Source of the DNA: Sphingomonas sp. BK345
Lineage (GTDB): Bacteria > Pseudomonadota > Alphaproteobacteria > Sphingomonadales > Sphingomonadaceae
Assembly: GCF_014193845.1 (NCBI RefSeq)
Contig: NZ_JACHZX010000006.1
Span: forward strand, 124,001-188,000
DNA: 64,000 nucleotides
Direction: 5' to 3'
Below the pieces are notes generated by a model that was not told the origin of the DNA, searched no databases, and worked only from the letters and a program-made list of their open reading frames with translations. Positions 63,944 through 64,000 of the stretch are shown here, in pieces. Made by a program: the position numbers and the translations under genes. Within the stretch, counting starts at the first letter, position 1; every line of letters starts with the position of its first letter.

Positions 63944-64000
63944 ATGCGTCTCTGGTCCAGCCTGCGTGCCTCGCCCCCGCCTTACCAGTCGATGGCGCGT
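63944..64000 (+). CDS. Possible start of a gene cut by the window end
   Basis: An ATG at 63944 opens a frame (MRLWSSLRASPPPYQSMAR) that runs to the last base without a stop. It is divergent from the hybrid kinase and about 105 bases from it. There is no strong ribosome site. Too short to identify. Confidence 0.35.
   Translation, partial: MRLWSSLRASPPPYQSMAR

Noticed and set aside
1..64000. tRNA or rRNA genes
   Set aside because: No cloverleaf-like stretch with a TTCGA arm and CCA-ready acceptor, and no conserved rRNA segments, were noticed on either strand.

Overview
The window is very GC-rich DNA with the gene content of a sphingomonad-like alphaproteobacterium. The signs are five large TonB-dependent receptors (TBDRs), a hexuronate catabolic operon, many Tat/Sec-exported sugar enzymes, GAAC-N7-GAAC as a candidate alphaproteobacterial LexA box, and intergenic palindromic repeats in mirrored pairs. 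No rRNA, tRNA, CRISPR array, transposase or phage module was seen.

Region by region. 84-2483 is a glycosyltransferase fused to UDP-galactopyranose mutase. 2493-11170 is a carbohydrate locus on the minus strand: two tandem, closely similar TBDRs and an exported GH2 beta-galactosidase. A secreted PI-PLC-like enzyme is divergent from it (11364-12425). A STAS-like protein follows at 12545-12928. 13367-16584 is a tight four-gene operon (lipoprotein, membrane protein, protealysin-type M4 protease, emfourin-like inhibitor) with a LexA-box-like site just upstream. 16984-21314 holds a hybrid histidine kinase and, divergently, a penicillin-acylase-family hydrolase.

21476-29939 is a minus-strand hexuronate operon reading TBDR, uxuA, uxaC, uxuB, exuT. 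A FadR/GntR regulator (30258-30992) lies upstream of it. Divergent from the regulator is a plus-strand operon (31220-37631) with a tandem DUF1080/3-keto-glycoside hydrolase protein, three exported Gfo/Idh/MocA oxidoreductases and a divergent ApbE-like protein. A repeat cluster has inserted in frame into the ApbE-like gene. The regulator's flanks carry matching TGGCCYGACCA palindromes, which suggests that one regulator serves both operons.

37798-43494 holds a three-module GH18/CE4/GT2 envelope polysaccharide protein, a metallophosphoesterase and pncB. 43815-48227 is a YjfIJKLM/YjfC-type membrane-stress cluster split into two divergent arms (DUF1190, DUF350, DUF2491 on one side; DUF2170, PspA, glutathionylspermidine-synthase-like on the other). 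48538-50552 is a two-component system. 50789-58283 has two more TBDRs around a ModE-like wHTH regulator and a PLP-dependent trans-sulfuration enzyme. 58455-60648 contains a HAD hydrolase and a three-gene overlapping operon of two unknown proteins and a frameshifted isoprenylcysteine-methyltransferase-like gene. 61307-63838 is a five-domain hybrid histidine kinase. A gene may begin at 63944 and run out of the window.

The points most worth a second look are the putative LexA-controlled protealysin/emfourin operon, the translated repeat insertion in the ApbE-like gene, the apparent sharing of operators between hexuronate and keto-sugar operons, and the GH18/CE4/GT2 fusion. Functions come from recognisable motifs and family knowledge; no database search was run.
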